DNA of 64,000 nt from an uncultured Bacilli bacterium (GCA_934177995.1 CAKPPW010000003.1:1-64000), one strand, 5' to 3'. Positions 1-9,914 are shown, counted from the first letter of the stretch. Translations and numbers: made by a program. The notes: generated from the letters alone by a model not told the origin.

Positions 1-87
1 TCAGTTACTTTTTATATTTATATTTTTATTCGGACTTATTCTATTTCTTTTAAATCATATATTATCTACTTACTTATTTTATTAAAT

Positions 88-103
88 TATTTCCCGGGAA
101 ATA
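88..103. promoter_or_regulatory. Noc-binding site 1
   Basis: Exact palindrome TATTTCCCGGGAAATA, matching the known Noc-binding core ATTTCCCGGGAAAT. A noc gene lies at 16508-17983. Confidence 0.85.
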
Positions 104-119
104 TTTTTTCCACTATTTT

Positions 120-135
120 TGTTTCACATGAAACA
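120..135. promoter_or_regulatory. parS-like ParB-binding site, one mismatch
   Basis: TGTTTCACATGAAACA differs from the parS consensus TGTTTCACGTGAAACA by one base in the central CG, which breaks the palindrome. Affinity for ParB may be lower than at 256-271. Confidence 0.75.
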
Positions 136-223
136 TTTGATCCTTTTTTATATTTATATTTTTATTCGGACTTATTCTATTTCTTTTAAATCATATATTA
201 TCTGCTTACTTATTTTGTTAAAT

Positions 224-239
224 TATTTCCCGGGAAATA
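224..239. promoter_or_regulatory. Noc-binding site 2
   Basis: Exact copy of TATTTCCCGGGAAATA, 136 bp from the first copy. Confidence 0.85.
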
Positions 240-255
240 TTTTTTCCACTATTTT

Positions 256-271
256 TGTTTCACGTGAAACA
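256..271. promoter_or_regulatory. parS: parS site, perfect consensus
   Basis: TGTTTCACGTGAAACA is identical to the parS consensus recognised by Spo0J/ParB across Firmicutes. The cognate parA-parB pair is at 18084-19740. Confidence 0.9.
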
Positions 272-359
272 TTCAGTTACTTTTTATATTTATATTTTTA
301 CTCGGACTTATTTTATTTCTTTTAAACCATATATTATCTACTTACTTATTTTGTTAAAT

Positions 360-375
360 TATTTCCCGGGAAATA
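360..375. promoter_or_regulatory. Noc-binding site 3
   Basis: Exact copy of TATTTCCCGGGAAATA, 136 bp from the second. The repeat stops matching right after it, where the gyrA terminator begins. Confidence 0.85.
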
Positions 376-385
376 ATTTAATAAA

Positions 386-425
386 AAGAAAAAGAGGAAG
401 TACTTCTAAACTTCCTCTTTTTCTT
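386..425 (-). terminator. gyrA rho-independent terminator
   Basis: A perfect 15-bp stem (386-400 with 411-425) with a 10-nt loop is followed on the minus strand by a T-rich tract. It includes the last codons and stop of gyrA and ends the recF-gyrB-gyrA transcript next to the parS/Noc array. Confidence 0.85.
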
Positions 426-2856
426 GCTCTGATTCAATTTCTTTTTCTACAATAGCTATAGTTGCTACTTTTTGATTTTCTTTTAAATTAATTAATCTGT
501 TACCTTGGGTTGCTCTCTTCAATGTCGAAATTTGTGACAGTGGCATTCTCATAATTATACCACTATCTGTTATTATCATAACATCCAATCTATCAACATA
601 GTTAGGATTAACATACTTTAATGCAACCATATTTCCGTTTTTATCTGTAATGTTCAAAGCTTTAACACCTTTGCTACCTCTGTGAGTCAATCTGTATTCA
701 TCTATTAAAGTTTTCTTTCCATAACCATTTTCGGTTACAATTAAAATTTCTTCACCTGAATTAATTATTTCGGTACTTACTACTTCACTATCTGCCAAAT
801 CTATACCTTTAACACCAGATGTACCACGACCCATCGATCTAATTTCGGTTTCATTAAATCTTACCATTCTACCATTTTTAGCTCCTATTACAACCTCATC
901 TTTACCTGTAGTTTTTCTTACGGCAATCAATTCATCATTTTCTTTTAATATAATTGAAATTTTTCCGCTTTTTCTTATGTTATTAAATTCCTCTATAGGT
1001 GTTCTCTTGACTAAGCCATTCTTTGTAGCAAATAATAAATATTTAATTTTATCTTCGTTTGAATCAAGCTCAATCATCGAACGTATGTTTTCGTTTTTAT
1101 CTAATGATAACAAATTAACTATTGGTATTCCTTTTGATTGTCTACTAAATTCTGGAATTTCGTAGCCTTTTAATCTGTATACCTTTCCATTATTTGAAAA
1201 GAACAATAAATAATCATGTGTTTTCATTGGAATTACTTGTTCTACGAAGTCTTCCTCATTGGTTGACATACCTTTTATTCCAACTCCACCCCTATTTTGA
1301 GCTCTATATGTATCTGATTTCATACGTTTAATGTAACCCTTATTGGTTAAAGTTACTATTATATCTTCTACAGGTATTAAAGATTCATCCTCTATATACT
1401 CTATAGCCGTCATATCTATATTAGTACGTCTTTCATCAGCATACTTGTCTTTTATCTCTAGTAATTCATCTTTTATAACTTTTAAAATATTTTCATCACT
1501 ACTTAATATTTCTTTAAGTTTTTCAATAGTCTTTAATAATTCATTTAATTCATTTTCTATTTTTTCTCGTTCTAATCCAGTTAAACGACGTAGTTTCATT
1601 TCTAGAATCGAATTTGCTTGAATCTCAGTTAATCCAAATTGATTAATTAATCCAGAGCGAGCTTCTTCATCCGTTTTTGAACCACGAATTAGTTTAATTA
1701 CTGCATCAATATGATCAAGGGCTATTTTTAATCCTTCTAAGATATGTACTCTTTTCTCGGCTACATCTAAATCATATTTTGTTCTACGAATTATTACTTC
1801 TTTTTGATAATCAATATACTTAACTATAATATCTTTTAATCCTAAAGTTTTTGGAACTCCTTGATCTAGCATCAAAAATATTATTCCATAGGTTGTTTGA
1901 AAAGCAGTATGTTTAAATAATTTATTTAGTACAACTTGAGCGTTAGCGTCTTTCTTTAAAGTAATTGTAATCTTAATACCATTTTTTAAATCAGAATGAT
2001 AATCAGATATTCCTTCAATTGTCTTATTATGAACAAGTTCCGCAACTTTATTCTTTAATTCTAGAGTATTAACACCGTATGGAACCTCATCAATTATTAT
2101 ATAATGACGGCCGTTTTTCTCTTCAATTGTAGCTTTACTTCTTATTGTAATGGAACCACGGCCCGTTTCGTAAGCTTTTCTTATACCACTATTACCTAAG
2201 ATATTAGCCCCTGTTGGAAAATCTGGTCCTTTAATATATTTCATTAATTCATCTAGTGTAATATCATGGTTATCAATATAAGCAACACAACCATCTATTA
2301 CTTCTCCTAAATTATGTGGTGGAATGTTAGTTGCCATACCTACAGCTATACCAGTTGTTCCATTTACTAAAATATTTGGAAACCTTGAAGGTAAAACTTC
2401 TGGTTCTTTAGTTGTTTCATCAAAGTTTGGAATAAAATTAACTGTATTTTTATTAATATTTCTCAATAGTTCAAGTGATATTTTAGAAAGTCTAGTTTCT
2501 GTGTAACGCATTGCTGCTGCTCCGTAACCTTCAATATTACCAAAATTACCATGTCCATCAATTAGCATATATCTATAAGAGAAATCTTGAGCCATTCTTA
2601 CCATAGCTTCATAGATAGAACTATCACCATGTGGATGATAATTACCCATAACCTCTCCTACCGTTTTAGCACTCTTTCGATGGGGTTTATCTGGTGTATA
2701 TCCAGACTCAAACATAGAATATAGAATACGTCGATGAACAGGTTTAAGACCATCTCTTAAATCAGGAAGTGCTCTTGCTACAATTACACTCATTGAATAT
2801 TCCAAAAAGGAATCTTGAACTTCTTTAACTATATTATTTGTTTCTAATCGATCCAT
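406..2856 (-). CDS. gyrA: DNA gyrase subunit A
   Basis: GyrA is the breakage-reunion subunit of the A2B2 gyrase that introduces negative supercoils. The 816-aa protein has the winged-helix/tower region with catalytic Tyr118 in RYTETRLS, and a C-terminal beta-pinwheel. The quinolone-resistance region [10 protein letters not shown] has Ser79 and Glu83, the residues usual in susceptible Gram-positive gyrases. The GyrA box near residue 530 reads NRGGVGIKG, a variant of the usual form. It starts 10 bp after gyrB, and its AGGAGG site overlaps the gyrB stop. Adjacency to gyrB and recF favours gyrase over topoisomerase IV. Confidence 0.97.
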   Translation of the reverse strand: MDRLETNNIVKEVQDSFLEYSMSVIVARALPDLRDGLKPVHRRILYSMFESGYTPDKPHRKSAKTVGEVMGNYHPHGDSSIYEAMVRMAQDFSYRYMLIDGHGNFGNIEGYGAAAMRYTETRLSKISLELLRNINKNTVNFIPNFDETTKEPEVLPSRFPNILVNGTTGIAVGMATNIPPHNLGEVIDGCVAYIDNHDITLDELMKYIKGPDFPTGANILGNSGIRKAYETGRGSITIRSKATIEEKNGRHYIIIDEVPYGVNTLELKNKVAELVHNKTIEGISDYHSDLKNGIKITITLKKDANAQVVLNKLFKHTAFQTTYGIIFLMLDQGVPKTLGLKDIIVKYIDYQKEVIIRRTKYDLDVAEKRVHILEGLKIALDHIDAVIKLIRGSKTDEEARSGLINQFGLTEIQANSILEMKLRRLTGLEREKIENELNELLKTIEKLKEILSSDENILKVIKDELLEIKDKYADERRTNIDMTAIEYIEDESLIPVEDIIVTLTNKGYIKRMKSDTYRAQNRGGVGIKGMSTNEEDFVEQVIPMKTHDYLLFFSNNGKVYRLKGYEIPEFSRQSKGIPIVNLLSLDKNENIRSMIELDSNEDKIKYLLFATKNGLVKRTPIEEFNNIRKSGKISIILKENDELIAVRKTTGKDEVVIGAKNGRMVRFNETEIRSMGRGTSGVKGIDLADSEVVSTEIINSGEEILIVTENGYGKKTLIDEYRLTHRGSKGVKALNITDKNGNMVALKYVNPNYVDRLDVMIITDSGIIMRMPLSQISTLKRATQGNRLINLKENQKVATIAIVEKEIESEQEKEEV

Positions 2857-2866
2857 TTTTTACCTC

Positions 2867-4792
2867 CTATATATCTAAGTTTTCAACATAAGTTGCATTT
2901 GTTTCAATAAATTCTCTTCTAGGTCCTACTTCTTCACCCATTAATTTAGAGAAAGTTTCATCGGCAGCTAAGGCATCATCAACAGTTATTTGTCTTAATA
3001 CTCTCTTATGAATATCCATAGTTGTTTCATTTAATTCCTCAGCATCCATTTCTCCTAAACCTTTCATTCTAGCTATATCATATTTAGTATTTGGAGAAAG
3101 TGTTGCTAGATACTCATCTCTTTCTTGCTCATTTAAAACGTATTTGATAGTTTTTCCGTGCTTTATAACGAATAAAGGTGGTTGTGCGGCATATACATGT
3201 CCGGCTTCAACAATTGGCTTAAAAAAGCGGTAAAATAATGTTAAAAGCAATACTCTAATATGACTACCATCTACATCTGCATCTGTCATTATAATAATTT
3301 TATTATATCTAAGCTTAGATAAATCAAATTCTTCACCAATACCAGTACCAAAAGCTGTTATAATAGTACGAATTTCTTCATTTGATAAAGCTCTATCTAA
3401 TCTTGCTTTTTCTACATTAAGTATTTTTCCTCTTAATGGTAAAATTGCTTGTGTCATACTATCTCTACCTTTTATAGCAGAACCACCAGCTGAATCACCC
3501 TCTACTAAGAATATCTCACTTTCTGAGGCATCTTTACTCTTACAATCAGATAGTTTTCCATAGAAGTTAGTGACATCTAAATCACCTTTTCTTCTTGTCA
3601 ATTCTCTTGCTTTTTTTGCTGCAACTCTAGCTCTAGAAGCTGTCATAGCTTTTTCTATGATTATTTTTGCTTCATCTGGATGTTCCATTAAAAATCTTTC
3701 AAGATTTGCTGAGAAAATCCTATTTGCTATTCCACGAACTTCACTATTTCCAAGTTTAGTTTTTGTTTGACCTTCAAACTGAGGGTTAGGATGTTTTATA
3801 GAAACAATCATTGTTAATCCTTCCTTAACATCGTCACCAGTTAAGGAATCGTCCTTATCTTTCATCATACCAGTACTTTGGGCATACTTATTTAGTATTC
3901 TTGTAAGGGCCATTCTAACTCCATCTTCATGAGTACCACCCTCTGGAGTTGTTATATTATTTACAAATGAATAAATACTAGAACTATAAGTTTCATTATA
4001 TTGTAAAGCAACTTCTAACATGATGTCGCCTTCTTGTCCTGTTACATCAATAATAGTATCGTGTATTGGTTGCTTAGACTTATTTAAAAGTTCAACATAT
4101 TCACGAATTCCACCTTCGTAACAAAAAGATTCCTTTTTATCTGCTTCTCTATCATCATAGAGTGTAATTCTAAGACCACGATTCAAAAAGGCTAGTTCAC
4201 GTAATCTATTTCGTAATATATCATAATCAAATACAGTAGTTTCTTGAAAAATAGATGCATCTGGTAAAAATGTTACAGTTGTTCCTGTACGATCTTCATC
4301 ACAATCACCTATAACTTTTAAAGGTTCAACTGGATGTCCACCATTAGTATATTTTTGATAGTAAACATGACCATTTTTATATACTTTTACCTCTAGATAT
4401 GTAGATAAGGCATTAACTACACTGGCACCAACACCGTGAAGGCCACCAGATACTTTGTATCCACCTCCTCCAAATTTTCCACCAGCATGCAAGACTGTAT
4501 ATACAGTTTCTACAGTACTTTTTCCAGTTTTTGGATGAACATCTACTGGTATACCACGACCATCATCTTTAACAGTAATACTATTGTTCTTTTCAATAGT
4601 AACCTCAATATGGGTACAATAACCTGCTAAAGCTTCATCTATAGCATTATCAACAATTTCCCATACTAAATGATGTAATCCTCTACTGCTTGTAGTTCCA
4701 ATATACATACCAGGTCTTTTTCTTACAGCTTCTAATCCTTCCAATACTTGAATGGCTGAGGAATCATATTTTGCTAAATTTTCTTTTTCCAT
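2867..4792 (-). CDS. gyrB: DNA gyrase subunit B
   Basis: This is the ATPase subunit of gyrase, 641 aa. The N-terminal GHKL domain shows [17 protein letters not shown] and [15 protein letters not shown]. The TOPRIM domain shows EGDSAGG and DADVDGSHI. Length is typical for the Firmicute form without the proteobacterial insert. Its ATG overlaps the recF stop by one base (TAATG), implying translational coupling in recF-gyrB-gyrA. Confidence 0.97.
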   Translation of the reverse strand: MEKENLAKYDSSAIQVLEGLEAVRKRPGMYIGTTSSRGLHHLVWEIVDNAIDEALAGYCTHIEVTIEKNNSITVKDDGRGIPVDVHPKTGKSTVETVYTVLHAGGKFGGGGYKVSGGLHGVGASVVNALSTYLEVKVYKNGHVYYQKYTNGGHPVEPLKVIGDCDEDRTGTTVTFLPDASIFQETTVFDYDILRNRLRELAFLNRGLRITLYDDREADKKESFCYEGGIREYVELLNKSKQPIHDTIIDVTGQEGDIMLEVALQYNETYSSSIYSFVNNITTPEGGTHEDGVRMALTRILNKYAQSTGMMKDKDDSLTGDDVKEGLTMIVSIKHPNPQFEGQTKTKLGNSEVRGIANRIFSANLERFLMEHPDEAKIIIEKAMTASRARVAAKKARELTRRKGDLDVTNFYGKLSDCKSKDASESEIFLVEGDSAGGSAIKGRDSMTQAILPLRGKILNVEKARLDRALSNEEIRTIITAFGTGIGEEFDLSKLRYNKIIIMTDADVDGSHIRVLLLTLFYRFFKPIVEAGHVYAAQPPLFVIKHGKTIKYVLNEQERDEYLATLSPNTKYDIARMKGLGEMDAEELNETTMDIHKRVLRQITVDDALAADETFSKLMGEEVGPRREFIETNATYVENLDI

Positions 4793-5907
4793 TAATTGTT
4801 ACTCCTTTCAACATTACCATTACTTACTTTAAATATTGTTGCATTCTCCAATGATTTTTTAGAAATATTTTTTAAATCAGTGGTTGTTATAATACTTTGA
4901 ATATCTTGATTTACATACTTTAATAAACGATTTTTCTTTTTTAAGTCAAGTTCACTAAAGATATCGTCTAATAATAAGACTGGTTTAGTTCCATTTTTTT
5001 CCTCAAATATTGGTATGGTTGACAACTTATAAGCTAAAACTGCACTTTTTTGTTGGCCTTGTGAAGAAAATAGCTTCATATCCACATCATTAAGTCGAAA
5101 TTGAAAATCATCACGGTGCGGACCAAACAACGTCATACCAATATGAAGCTCTCTTTGATAATTTTTGTTCAAAATTTCCTTCATTGTCTTTTTCAAACAG
5201 TCATCTTCATAATTACTAAAGGAAATATTTGTTTTGTACAGAATTGATAAGTTTTCTTCACCAGTAATATTCTTAAAAATACTATTAATATTCTTGTTAA
5301 TATTTTCTAGATATTCATTTCTAAGCTTATAAATAACAATTGCTTTATCTATTAATTGTTCAGTTAAAATATCAAGATATTTTTTATCAGCAATATTATT
5401 AGTAAAAAGAATTTTTAGATATTCATTACGTGTTCTTAATATTTTATTATATTGATTATAGGTATTTAAATATAAAGATGAAAGTTGACTAAGTTCCATA
5501 TTTAGTAAATTTCTACGAATACTAGGAGAACCTTTTATTAACTCTAAATCATCAGGAGTAAAAAGCACAATATTTAAATTAGATATATAATCAGCTAGGC
5601 AGTAAACTCTCTTACTATTAATTTTTACTGCTTTTCCTGTCTCCATAATTTCTATTTCTAAGTTTTTTAATGATTTATTATTTTTAACAGTTCCTTTTAT
5701 TTTAGATTTCTTCTTATCGATCCTTATTAAATTATTTTCATTAATATTCTTATAAGACTTTGTTAATGCTAAAACAACTATCGACTCTAATATATTTGTT
5801 TTTCCCGAAGCATTTTCCCCAATAAATATATTCATAGATGGTCCTAATTCTAAATTAACTTTACCATAATTACGAAAATTAACTAAATTTAACCGTTTAA
5901 TTACCAT
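4792..5907 (-). CDS. recF: DNA replication and repair protein RecF
   Basis: RecF is an SMC-like ATPase that helps RecO/RecR load RecA at gapped DNA. The 371-aa protein has Walker [13 protein letters not shown] near residue 31, an ABC-type signature FSSQGQQKS and Walker [12 protein letters not shown]. An in-frame TGA 9 bp upstream fixes the start at 5907. There is no clear ribosome-binding site directly before this ATG; a better one precedes a 10-codon frame (5897-5929) that overlaps it, so translation may be coupled. Confidence 0.95.
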   Translation of the reverse strand: MVIKRLNLVNFRNYGKVNLELGPSMNIFIGENASGKTNILESIVVLALTKSYKNINENNLIRIDKKKSKIKGTVKNNKSLKNLEIEIMETGKAVKINSKRVYCLADYISNLNIVLFTPDDLELIKGSPSIRRNLLNMELSQLSSLYLNTYNQYNKILRTRNEYLKILFTNNIADKKYLDILTEQLIDKAIVIYKLRNEYLENINKNINSIFKNITGEENLSILYKTNISFSNYEDDCLKKTMKEILNKNYQRELHIGMTLFGPHRDDFQFRLNDVDMKLFSSQGQQKSAVLAYKLSTIPIFEEKNGTKPVLLLDDIFSELDLKKKNRLLKYVNQDIQSIITTTDLKNISKKSLENATIFKVSNGNVERSNN

Positions 5908-5929
5908 TTTTAGTCAAAAAAGCCTTCAT
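5897..5929 (-). CDS. possible 10-codon leader peptide overlapping recF
   Basis: ATG at 5929 encodes [10 protein letters not shown] and stops at 5897-5899, inside recF. It is preceded by GGGTGAAGGTGA, a better ribosome-binding site than anything before recF. In B. subtilis the S4-domain gene yaaA (rlbA) occupies this junction and no such gene is present here. The frame could be a translational-coupling leader or chance. Confidence 0.35.
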   Translation of the reverse strand: MKAFLTKNGN

Positions 5930-5974
5930 ATTTTCACCTTCACCCATTTTCAGTATACCCATACACGCAAGAAT

Positions 5975-5980
5975 ATTATA
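5975..5980 (-). promoter_or_regulatory. -10 element of the recF-gyrBA promoter
   Basis: Reading the minus strand, TATAAT occurs within ATGTTATAATATTC about 70 bp upstream of recF. No convincing -35 is seen at 17 bp. It is the best promoter candidate between the comK terminator and recF. Confidence 0.45.
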
Positions 5981-6074
5981 ACATATTTGGTTTAAATAAA
6001 ATAGAAAAAATTGATTTTTTTGACTTATTCCGTAACTAAAATTCCATTATTTTTTACATAATTTAAATTTATAC

Positions 6075-6105
6075 AAAAAAGACTAACATCATTAAATAAT
6101 GTTAG
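6075..6105 (-). terminator. comK-family gene terminator
   Basis: On the minus strand a 10-bp stem CTAACATTAT/ATGATGTTAG (one G-T pair, 3-nt loop) precedes a T-rich run. It separates the comK-family gene from recF. Confidence 0.85.
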
Positions 6106-6113
6106 CAAAAAAA

Positions 6114-6569
6114 TTATTGATTTTTTCTGTTTCTAATAACTGATTCTAGACGACTAGCTCTAAGAATCTGGTTTTCCATTGATTTGTATGAAATTGGAAT
6201 GTTTATTTTTTTACCATTATCAAATACTACTTCTGTATAGTCTTTCCTTTTTTTAACTGGATTTATAGTTTCTATCCTATTTAAGGCTAACCAAGAGCAA
6301 TCATTTTCTTCTGGTGATACAGTAGGAAAAAAAATTACATTTCTACTATCATCCACCATTATAGGTAACTTATAGGATGTTTTTAATATTTGTTTAGCCC
6401 CTTCTCTTCTTCCGATGTATGAGCTGCCAAAATATTTACAACTATAATCAATTATCTTTAATGGTCTTTCCTCTACGTTATACTTGTAATCGGCCTCTAC
6501 TACTACAGAAGTCATTTTTGTTTCTGGTATGATTGCCAAAGTGGCATCATTAATTTCATAATCTTTCAT
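6114..6569 (-). CDS. comK: ComK-family competence transcription factor
   Basis: ComK is the master activator of DNA-uptake genes in Bacillus and binds paired AT-boxes. The 151-aa protein keeps the family core: YEINDATLAIIPE near the start, SCKYFGSSYIGRREG, PIMVDDSRNVIFFPT, and IPISYKSMENQILRASRL near the C-terminus. B. subtilis ComK is 192 aa; this one ends about 40 residues earlier and so lacks the region that there carries the FMLYPK motif bound by MecA for ClpCP proteolysis. The gene has its own promoter and terminator and sits between dnaN and recF, where yaaA is expected. The family call is strong; a competence role is inferred. Confidence 0.88.
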   Translation of the reverse strand: MKDYEINDATLAIIPETKMTSVVVEADYKYNVEERPLKIIDYSCKYFGSSYIGRREGAKQILKTSYKLPIMVDDSRNVIFFPTVSPEENDCSWLALNRIETINPVKKRKDYTEVVFDNGKKINIPISYKSMENQILRASRLESVIRNRKNQ

Positions 6570-6624
6570 TTAAATTTCCCCCTAAAACATCAAAATGTTT
6601 ACCATCAGTCTACTATATTATACT

Positions 6625-6630
6625 GTCGAA
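6625..6630 (-). promoter_or_regulatory. comK promoter -10
   Basis: On the minus strand TATAAT follows ATTCGACAG, about 55 bp before the comK start. The -35 region is not consensus, and TCGACA occurs twice upstream. A weak -35 fits a regulated promoter, but an operator cannot be assigned. Confidence 0.5.
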
Positions 6631-6666
6631 TTTTATCGTTTTATGTCGATAAAAGTTAAAAAATGA

Positions 6667-6694
6667 AAAAAACTGGTAAAAATGCCAGTTTTTT
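6667..6694 (-). terminator. dnaN terminator
   Basis: Stem AAAAAACTGG/CCAGTTTTTT with an 8-nt loop, 25 bp past the dnaN stop. It reads as a terminator on either strand; the converging context is dnaN on minus. Confidence 0.85.
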
Positions 6695-6718
6695 AGCAAA
6701 ATATGCAAATTTCTTATT

Positions 6719-7843
6719 TTAGTATGTTCTAATAGGCAAAACTAATTGAGTTAGAGTATCATCTTCACTACTTTTTAAAACAATTGGTTTTATTTCTCCT
6801 ACAAATGATAATTCAACAGTATCTGTGGAAAAAGATTTTAAAGCATCCATCATATATCTAGCACTGAAAGAAATTTTAATATCTAAATCTCTATCTTTCT
6901 TAATAGACATCTTTTCTTCTACTCTACCAATTTCTGCACTTGATGATTTCATTATTAACATATCACCATTAGTTTCCATAGTAACTATATTTTTATCTTT
7001 ATCACTTGTTAAAATACTTACACGATCAACTACATTATAAAAATCATTTATATTGAAATGTAATTTTACTTGATCTTCTTTAGGTAATAAATTAGAAGTA
7101 TTTGGATAAGTACCATTTATTAATCTAGATTGAAATAATAAGTTTTGATTTTTAAATAGTATTTTATTATTGAAGATATGTACTTCTATTTTTTCATCAC
7201 CCTCACCTAATATTCTTGTAAATTCTACAAGATTTCTACTAGGTATAACAATATTCATATTTTCCTCAGAACTTGTTGTTAAAGGTATAACTTTTCTTGC
7301 TAATCTGTATGAATCAGTTGCATTACATTCCAGTATATTACCAATAATATTAAAGTTTATACCATTTAATATGGCTTTATTTTCATCTATACTAGTTGCA
7401 AAAGCAGTTTGATTAACTATTTCCTTTAATACTGTTTTAGATAATTCAATATGGTTTTTACTTTCTACTAGTTCAATAGATGGATATTCTTTTTCACTGA
7501 TACCATTTAAATTAAATTCACTGTTTTCAGTGTATATTAATATTTTTAAATCATCTACTACTTCTATATTTATAAATGGATCAGGTAATTTTCTTACTAT
7601 ATCTAGTATATATTTACCTTGAATAATAATACTTCCTTCTTCTTTTAAGATTATATTCTCATTGTCACATGGAATTGATGTTTCTATTGTAATATCATTA
7701 TCACTAGCAGTAAGAGTTAATTTCTTTTTTGTAAGATGAAACTTGATACCTGCTAATACTGGTATTACGTTTTTTGTTGATATTGCTTTTGACACTTTAT
7801 TAAGTGCTTCTAATAGTACTTCTTTTTTAATTGAAAATTTCAT
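6719..7843 (-). CDS. dnaN: DNA polymerase III beta sliding clamp
   Basis: The 374-aa protein has the three repeated clamp domains and a typical start (MKFSIKKEVLLEALNKVSKAI). It ends in VLPIRTY, the conserved clamp C-terminus. It forms the ring that tethers replicative polymerase and binds many repair factors. It follows dnaA on the minus strand after a 157-bp region with DnaA boxes, the standard Firmicute order. Confidence 0.96.
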   Translation of the reverse strand: MKFSIKKEVLLEALNKVSKAISTKNVIPVLAGIKFHLTKKKLTLTASDNDITIETSIPCDNENIILKEEGSIIIQGKYILDIVRKLPDPFINIEVVDDLKILIYTENSEFNLNGISEKEYPSIELVESKNHIELSKTVLKEIVNQTAFATSIDENKAILNGINFNIIGNILECNATDSYRLARKVIPLTTSSEENMNIVIPSRNLVEFTRILGEGDEKIEVHIFNNKILFKNQNLLFQSRLINGTYPNTSNLLPKEDQVKLHFNINDFYNVVDRVSILTSDKDKNIVTMETNGDMLIMKSSSAEIGRVEEKMSIKKDRDLDIKISFSARYMMDALKSFSTDTVELSFVGEIKPIVLKSSEDDTLTQLVLPIRTY

Positions 7844-8000
7844 TTTATATTCCTTCTTTCTTTTCTTTTATTTATATATATTATTAATATTAATACTGTG
7901 GAAACTGTGGAAAACTTTTTGTTTCCTTTATATTATAACATATTAACAACTTTTGTGCCTGTGGAAAACTTGTGGAAAACTCAACTTTTTCCACAGGTAA
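7844..8000. other. oriC part 2: DnaA-box region between dnaA and dnaN
   Basis: There are five DnaA-box-like sites of TTTCCACA type: about 7896-7904, 7905-7914, 7959-7967 and 7971-7979 in one orientation, and 7986-7994 inverted. On the minus strand the box at 7896-7904 is followed by an AT-only tract (7862-7895) with three-base periodicity (TAT TAA TAT TAA TAA), resembling an unwinding element with DnaA-trio-like repeats. B. subtilis has a bipartite origin with the unwinding element at this junction. Confidence 0.75.
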
Positions 8001-9371
8001 TTATTTTAAGTCATTTGATAACTTTTCAACAATACCTGCTAAGTCCTTATTATTTTTTATTTCTAGTTCAATTTTTTCCACAGAATACATAATAGTAGAA
8101 TGGTCTTTACCACCAAATTCAATTCCTATTTTTGGATATGACTCATTTGTTAACTTTCTACACATATACATAGCTATTTGTCTAGGAAAGGCTATGTTAC
8201 TACTCCTTTTTTTGGAACGAATGTCTTCCACTGATATTTGAAAAAACTCAGCTACCACCTTTTGAATTCTTACAATATCATTTTTTTCACTCATCCCTTT
8301 ATTAATAAAGTCTTTTAGTGCCTCAATAGCTAAGCTTAGGTTTATTTTTGAGCCTCCCATTATTGTTGAGTAAGCCACTAATCTTGTTATTGAACCTTCT
8401 AGTTGTCTTACGTCACTTCCCATATTTGAGGCTATATATTCAATTACTTCCTCTGGTATTTCTGCCTCAAAGTTACCAGCTACTATTTTTTTTCTCAGAA
8501 TTTCTTTCCTCAGTTCAAAGTCTGGTGGTCCTATGTTTACCGTTAATCCCCAGCAGAATCTTGTTCTAAGACGTTCGGCTAGTAGTTTTAAGTCATTTGG
8601 TGATCTGTCTGATGATACAATTATTTGCTTACTATCATTATATAGATTAGTAAAAGTATGGAAGAATTCTTGTTGTGTTTGATTTGCTCCTCCTAAAAAT
8701 TGTATATCATCAATTATTAGTACATCTATATTTCTATATTTGTTTTTAAAGAACTCTTTGTAATTAAAGTTGGTACCGTCTTGGTCTTTCCTATTTATAC
8801 TAACAAAATCATCTCTAAATTGATCACTTGTTACGTACAAGACTCGTTTATTGGAATTTTGTGCTATATAATTACCAATCGCATGCATTAAATGTGTTTT
8901 TCCGAGGCCACTATTACCATAAATAAATAGCGGATTATAAATTTTACCAGGATTTTCAGCTACTGACAAGGCCGCAGCTTGTGCAAACTTATTACTGTTA
9001 CCAACAATAAAGTTATTAAAGGTATAATTTTGATTTAAGTTTGATTTTTGCTTAAATTCAGGTGCCTCAGTACTTTCTTTTTCTTCTTTTTCCTTTATAG
9101 ATTCTTCTTTTTCTTTAAATTCATCTTCTAGAAAGAATTCTAGTTCAAATGTTGTACCGGTTATTTTATTTAGAGCATTTTTTATTAAATCTTGATAATT
9201 ATCATGTAAATGTTTCTTATGTATAGACATTGGTACGATGATAATTGCTATATCGTCTTTTAAATCTTTAAGATTAACGTCTTGAAACCACGTAGAAAAG
9301 GCAAGTGAAGAAAGTTCTTCTTTAATTTCTTTTAATACGTTATTCCATATGATGTCTACATTCAACTTCAT
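8001..9371 (-). CDS. dnaA: chromosomal replication initiator DnaA
   Basis: DnaA is the AAA+ initiator that binds DnaA boxes and melts oriC. The 456-aa protein has an N-terminal domain I, a charged Glu/Lys linker (about 85-115), Walker A NSGLGKTHL, Walker B IDDIQFL and the domain IV signature KDHSTIMYSV. I place the start at 9371, where AGGGGAG precedes ATG and the protein begins MKLNVDIIW. The frame extends to an ATG at 9398, but that has no ribosome-binding site. DnaA boxes upstream suggest autoregulation. Confidence 0.95.
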   Translation of the reverse strand: MKLNVDIIWNNVLKEIKEELSSLAFSTWFQDVNLKDLKDDIAIIIVPMSIHKKHLHDNYQDLIKNALNKITGTTFELEFFLEDEFKEKEESIKEKEEKESTEAPEFKQKSNLNQNYTFNNFIVGNSNKFAQAAALSVAENPGKIYNPLFIYGNSGLGKTHLMHAIGNYIAQNSNKRVLYVTSDQFRDDFVSINRKDQDGTNFNYKEFFKNKYRNIDVLIIDDIQFLGGANQTQQEFFHTFTNLYNDSKQIIVSSDRSPNDLKLLAERLRTRFCWGLTVNIGPPDFELRKEILRKKIVAGNFEAEIPEEVIEYIASNMGSDVRQLEGSITRLVAYSTIMGGSKINLSLAIEALKDFINKGMSEKNDIVRIQKVVAEFFQISVEDIRSKKRSSNIAFPRQIAMYMCRKLTNESYPKIGIEFGGKDHSTIMYSVEKIELEIKNNKDLAGIVEKLSNDLK

Positions 9372-9690
9372 CACTCCCCTGTTCACATAAACCACCATTA
9401 TGATACTCTAAAATGTGGAAAAAGGAAATAGAAAAAAGCAAAAAAAATTTATCCACAGGTTTTCCACAGAGTTTTCCACAAGTGAAATGTCGATATTTGC
9501 TAAATATTACGAGTTTTCCACAGTTTCCACAGATTTGTTTTGCACATGTGAATAATAGTTTTCCACACCCTGTGAAATCTGTGGATAACTATGCTTTTCT
9601 TCTTTTTTATTAGCGTTTTTTTTGAGCTTTAAATCACTAAAATGAGAAATTATTAACAAGTCACTTAAATTTCCTTGACAAATAAATTAG
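9372..9690. other. oriC: oriC part 1: DnaA-box cluster between dnaA and rpmH
   Basis: This 363-bp non-coding gap holds at least eight DnaA boxes: perfect TTATCCACA at 9449-9457 and, inverted, at 9580-9588; TTTTCCACA at 9460-9468, 9472-9480, 9514-9522 and 9559-9567; a TTTCCACA at 9524-9531; an inverted copy at 9414-9422. An AT-rich tract (9589-9670) follows. Genes diverge here: minus strand to the left, plus to the right. Together with 7844-8000 this is the chromosomal origin. Confidence 0.93.
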
Positions 9691-9704
9691 ATTATTATTA
9701 TAAT
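9675..9704 (+). promoter_or_regulatory. rpmH promoter
   Basis: TTGACA at 9675-9680, an 18-bp spacer and TATAAT at 9699-9704. Strong sigma-A-type promoter. Confidence 0.85.
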
Positions 9705-9734
9705 AATGTAGATTTCATGTCTGGAGGTGGAAGT

Positions 9735-9863
9735 ATGAAGAGAACGTATCAACCAAATAAACGTAGAAGAGCTAAGAAGCATGGATTTTTCGCTCGTAAA
9801 GTTTCAGCAGGTAAAATCTTAAATAGCAGAAGAAAAAAAGGTCGTAAAGAATTAGTAAAATAA
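9735..9863 (+). CDS. rpmH: 50S ribosomal protein L34
   Basis: This 42-aa, very basic protein begins [12 protein letters not shown] and ends [11 protein letters not shown], as in L34 (usually 44 aa). ATG at 9735 is preceded by GGAGGTGG, so the longer open frame from 9675 is not the start. First gene of the rightward rpmH-rnpA-yidC-jag cluster beside oriC. Confidence 0.96.
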   Translation: MKRTYQPNKRRRAKKHGFFARKVSAGKILNSRRKKGRKELVK

Positions 9864-9866
9864 ATT

Positions 9867-9890
9867 CCACTGTTTTCACAGTGGTTTTTT
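9867..9890 (+). terminator. terminator between rpmH and rnpA
   Basis: Stem CCACTGT/ACAGTGG with a TTTC loop and six T's. Lying inside a conserved cluster, it probably attenuates, giving more rpmH than rnpA message. Confidence 0.85.
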
Positions 9891-9914
9891 ACTCTTTAGG
9901 AAAGGGGCTATAAT

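Larger units (their letters stand above)
1..385. repeat. 136-bp tandem repeat array with parS and Noc-binding sites
   Basis: Units start at 1, 137 and 273; the third is incomplete, and the array probably continues left of the window. Copies are nearly identical. Every unit has a 16-bp palindrome TATTTCCCGGGAAATA (88-103, 224-239, 360-375), identical to the Noc-binding consensus known from Bacillus subtilis. Units 1 and 2 also have a parS-type site (120-135, 256-271). Sites are 32 bp apart within a unit. The array lies just downstream of gyrA, about 9 kb from oriC. No coding potential is convincing; the short open frames here are low-complexity and repeat with the unit. Confidence 0.9.

Noticed and set aside
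119..455. Two short plus-strand frames in the repeat array
   Set aside because: Both start in parS-type sites and are low-complexity products of the 136-bp repeat; no ribosome-binding site.
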